Shown piece by piece: positions 63,556 to 64,000 of a stretch of DNA of 64,000 nt (position 1 is the first letter of the stretch; every line of letters starts with the position of its first letter). A program made the position numbers and the translations under genes. The notes under the pieces are model-generated. The model had not been told where the DNA came from, made no database searches, and saw only the letters and a program-made list of their open reading frames with translations. Where the stretch lies: positions 1 to 64,000 of the forward strand of contig CABYYJ010000002.1 in the NCBI GenBank assembly GCA_902523185.1, read 5' to 3'. This stretch comes from an uncultured Pelagibacteraceae bacterium (GTDB taxonomy: Bacteria; Pseudomonadota; Alphaproteobacteria; Pelagibacterales; Pelagibacteraceae).

Positions 63556-64000
63556 ATGTTAAAATTTATCAATTTTTCTCTGAAATTTTTAATAATATTT
63601 TTCATAATATTGGTATTTTTTTTGGTATCAACTTTTTGGTATTTTTCTATAGGACTGCCCGATTATAAAAAATTATCAAATTATCAACCTCCGATATCGA
63701 GCAGAGTTTACTCAGATAATGGAAAATTAATTGCAGAGTATGCCATTGAAAAAAGACTGTTTGTTCCATATGAATCTATACCTGAAGTAGTTATTAATTC
63801 ATTTCTTTCAGCCGAAGACAAAAATTTTTTTAATCATCCAGGTATTGATGCAAAAGGTATTTTGAGAGCAGTAATAAATAATTTAAAAAATATTTCTCAA
63901 AACAAGAGACTTGAGGGAGCTTCCACAATTACTCAACAAGTTGCAAAAAATTTTCTTCTAACCAACGAAGTTTCAATGAAAAGAAAAATAAAAGAGGCAA
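63556..64000 (+). CDS. mrcA: Penicillin-binding protein 1A, N-terminal part (cut by window edge)
   Basis: The first 148 codons of a class A PBP run off the right edge. An N-terminal membrane anchor (about residues 6-33, FINFSLKFLIIFFIILVFFLVS) is followed by PPISSRVYSDNGKLIAEYAIEKR and the GT51 transglycosylase motifs SAEDKNFFNHPGID (catalytic Glu) and GASTITQQVAKNFLL. The enzyme polymerises glycan strands of peptidoglycan; the transpeptidase domain must lie outside the window. The RNase E-PBP1A neighbourhood is common in proteobacteria, though the usual amidase gene between them is missing. Confidence 0.92.
   Translation, partial: MLKFINFSLKFLIIFFIILVFFLVSTFWYFSIGLPDYKKLSNYQPPISSRVYSDNGKLIAEYAIEKRLFVPYESIPEVVINSFLSAEDKNFFNHPGIDAKGILRAVINNLKNISQNKRLEGASTITQQVAKNFLLTNEVSMKRKIKEA

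Noticed and set aside
1-64000. CRISPR arrays, insertion sequences, prophage, integrase or toxin-antitoxin genes
   Set aside because: I found no regularly spaced repeats, transposase motifs or terminal inverted repeats. All recognised genes are core housekeeping genes.

Overview
The window is a dense, very AT-rich bacterial chromosome segment and almost certainly comes from the SAR11 clade (Pelagibacterales, Alphaproteobacteria). The signs are a proteorhodopsin followed by ferredoxin, ferredoxin reductase and glutathione S-transferase genes; an NDUFA12/DUF2155/accC/accB/aroQ neighbourhood typical of Alphaproteobacteria; a DksA with one cysteine; Lys/Asn/Ile-rich proteins; and extreme compaction. 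Genes abut or overlap, no gene-free stretch reaches 300 bp, and every convergent gene pair overlaps at its stop codons. I see no insertion sequences, phage genes, CRISPR arrays or rRNA, so this is core genome rather than an accessory island.

Layout. 1-9 kb: pyruvate phosphate dikinase, nadA-nadC (NAD synthesis), tRNA-Leu(GAG), a 39-aa membrane peptide, ygfZ, dihydroorotase and propionyl-CoA synthetase. 9-12.5 kb: a blue-tuned proteorhodopsin with its own terminator, a 44-aa membrane peptide, a 2Fe-2S ferredoxin, a ferredoxin/flavodoxin-NADP reductase, a GST and dksA. 12.5-18.7 kb: a GT39/GT2 glycosyltransferase pair, a GFA-family protein, glycerate kinase, a TolC-like protein and recA. 18.8-24.8 kb: aldehyde dehydrogenase with its DUF779 partner, alaS and icd. 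24.8-32.6 kb: psd-pssA-rlmE, a CBS-less IMP dehydrogenase, guaA, panB, and YfgM-like and BamB-like envelope proteins. 32.6-39.7 kb (minus strand): rpsF-rpsR-rplI-dnaB-MMPL exporter-cvpA-purF. 39.7-42.3 kb: fabD-fabG-acpP-gmk. 42.3-49.6 kb (minus strand): lptF-lptG-lptD-surA-pdxA-rsmA, i.e. LPS transport and outer-membrane biogenesis. 49.7-57.4 kb: pepA-ndk, purM-purN, DUF2066-hda-aspS and a free-standing C-terminal domain of B12-dependent ribonucleotide reductase. 57.5-64 kb: NDUFA12, DUF2155, accC-accB-aroQ, thiS-thiG, an RNase E/G with no cysteines, and the start of penicillin-binding protein 1A at the right edge.

How it works together. The segment holds housekeeping functions: purine and pyrimidine synthesis (purF, purM, purN, guaA, guaB, gmk, pyrC, ndk), phospholipid and fatty acid synthesis, LPS export, translation and replication. 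Around these sits a light-energy and redox locus. The theme is reductive streamlining. Several proteins have lost parts normally present: the IMPDH CBS domains, the RNase E Zn-link and scaffold, and three of the four DksA zinc cysteines. Gene clusters have lost members. The most intriguing item is the free-standing NrdJ-type C-terminal domain at 56625-57443, which has its own N-terminal segment and faces an operator-like 18-bp palindrome. No wholly new multi-gene system is evident. The best candidates for undescribed biology are that protein, the small membrane peptides beside tRNA-Leu and proteorhodopsin, and the palindromic candidate operators.
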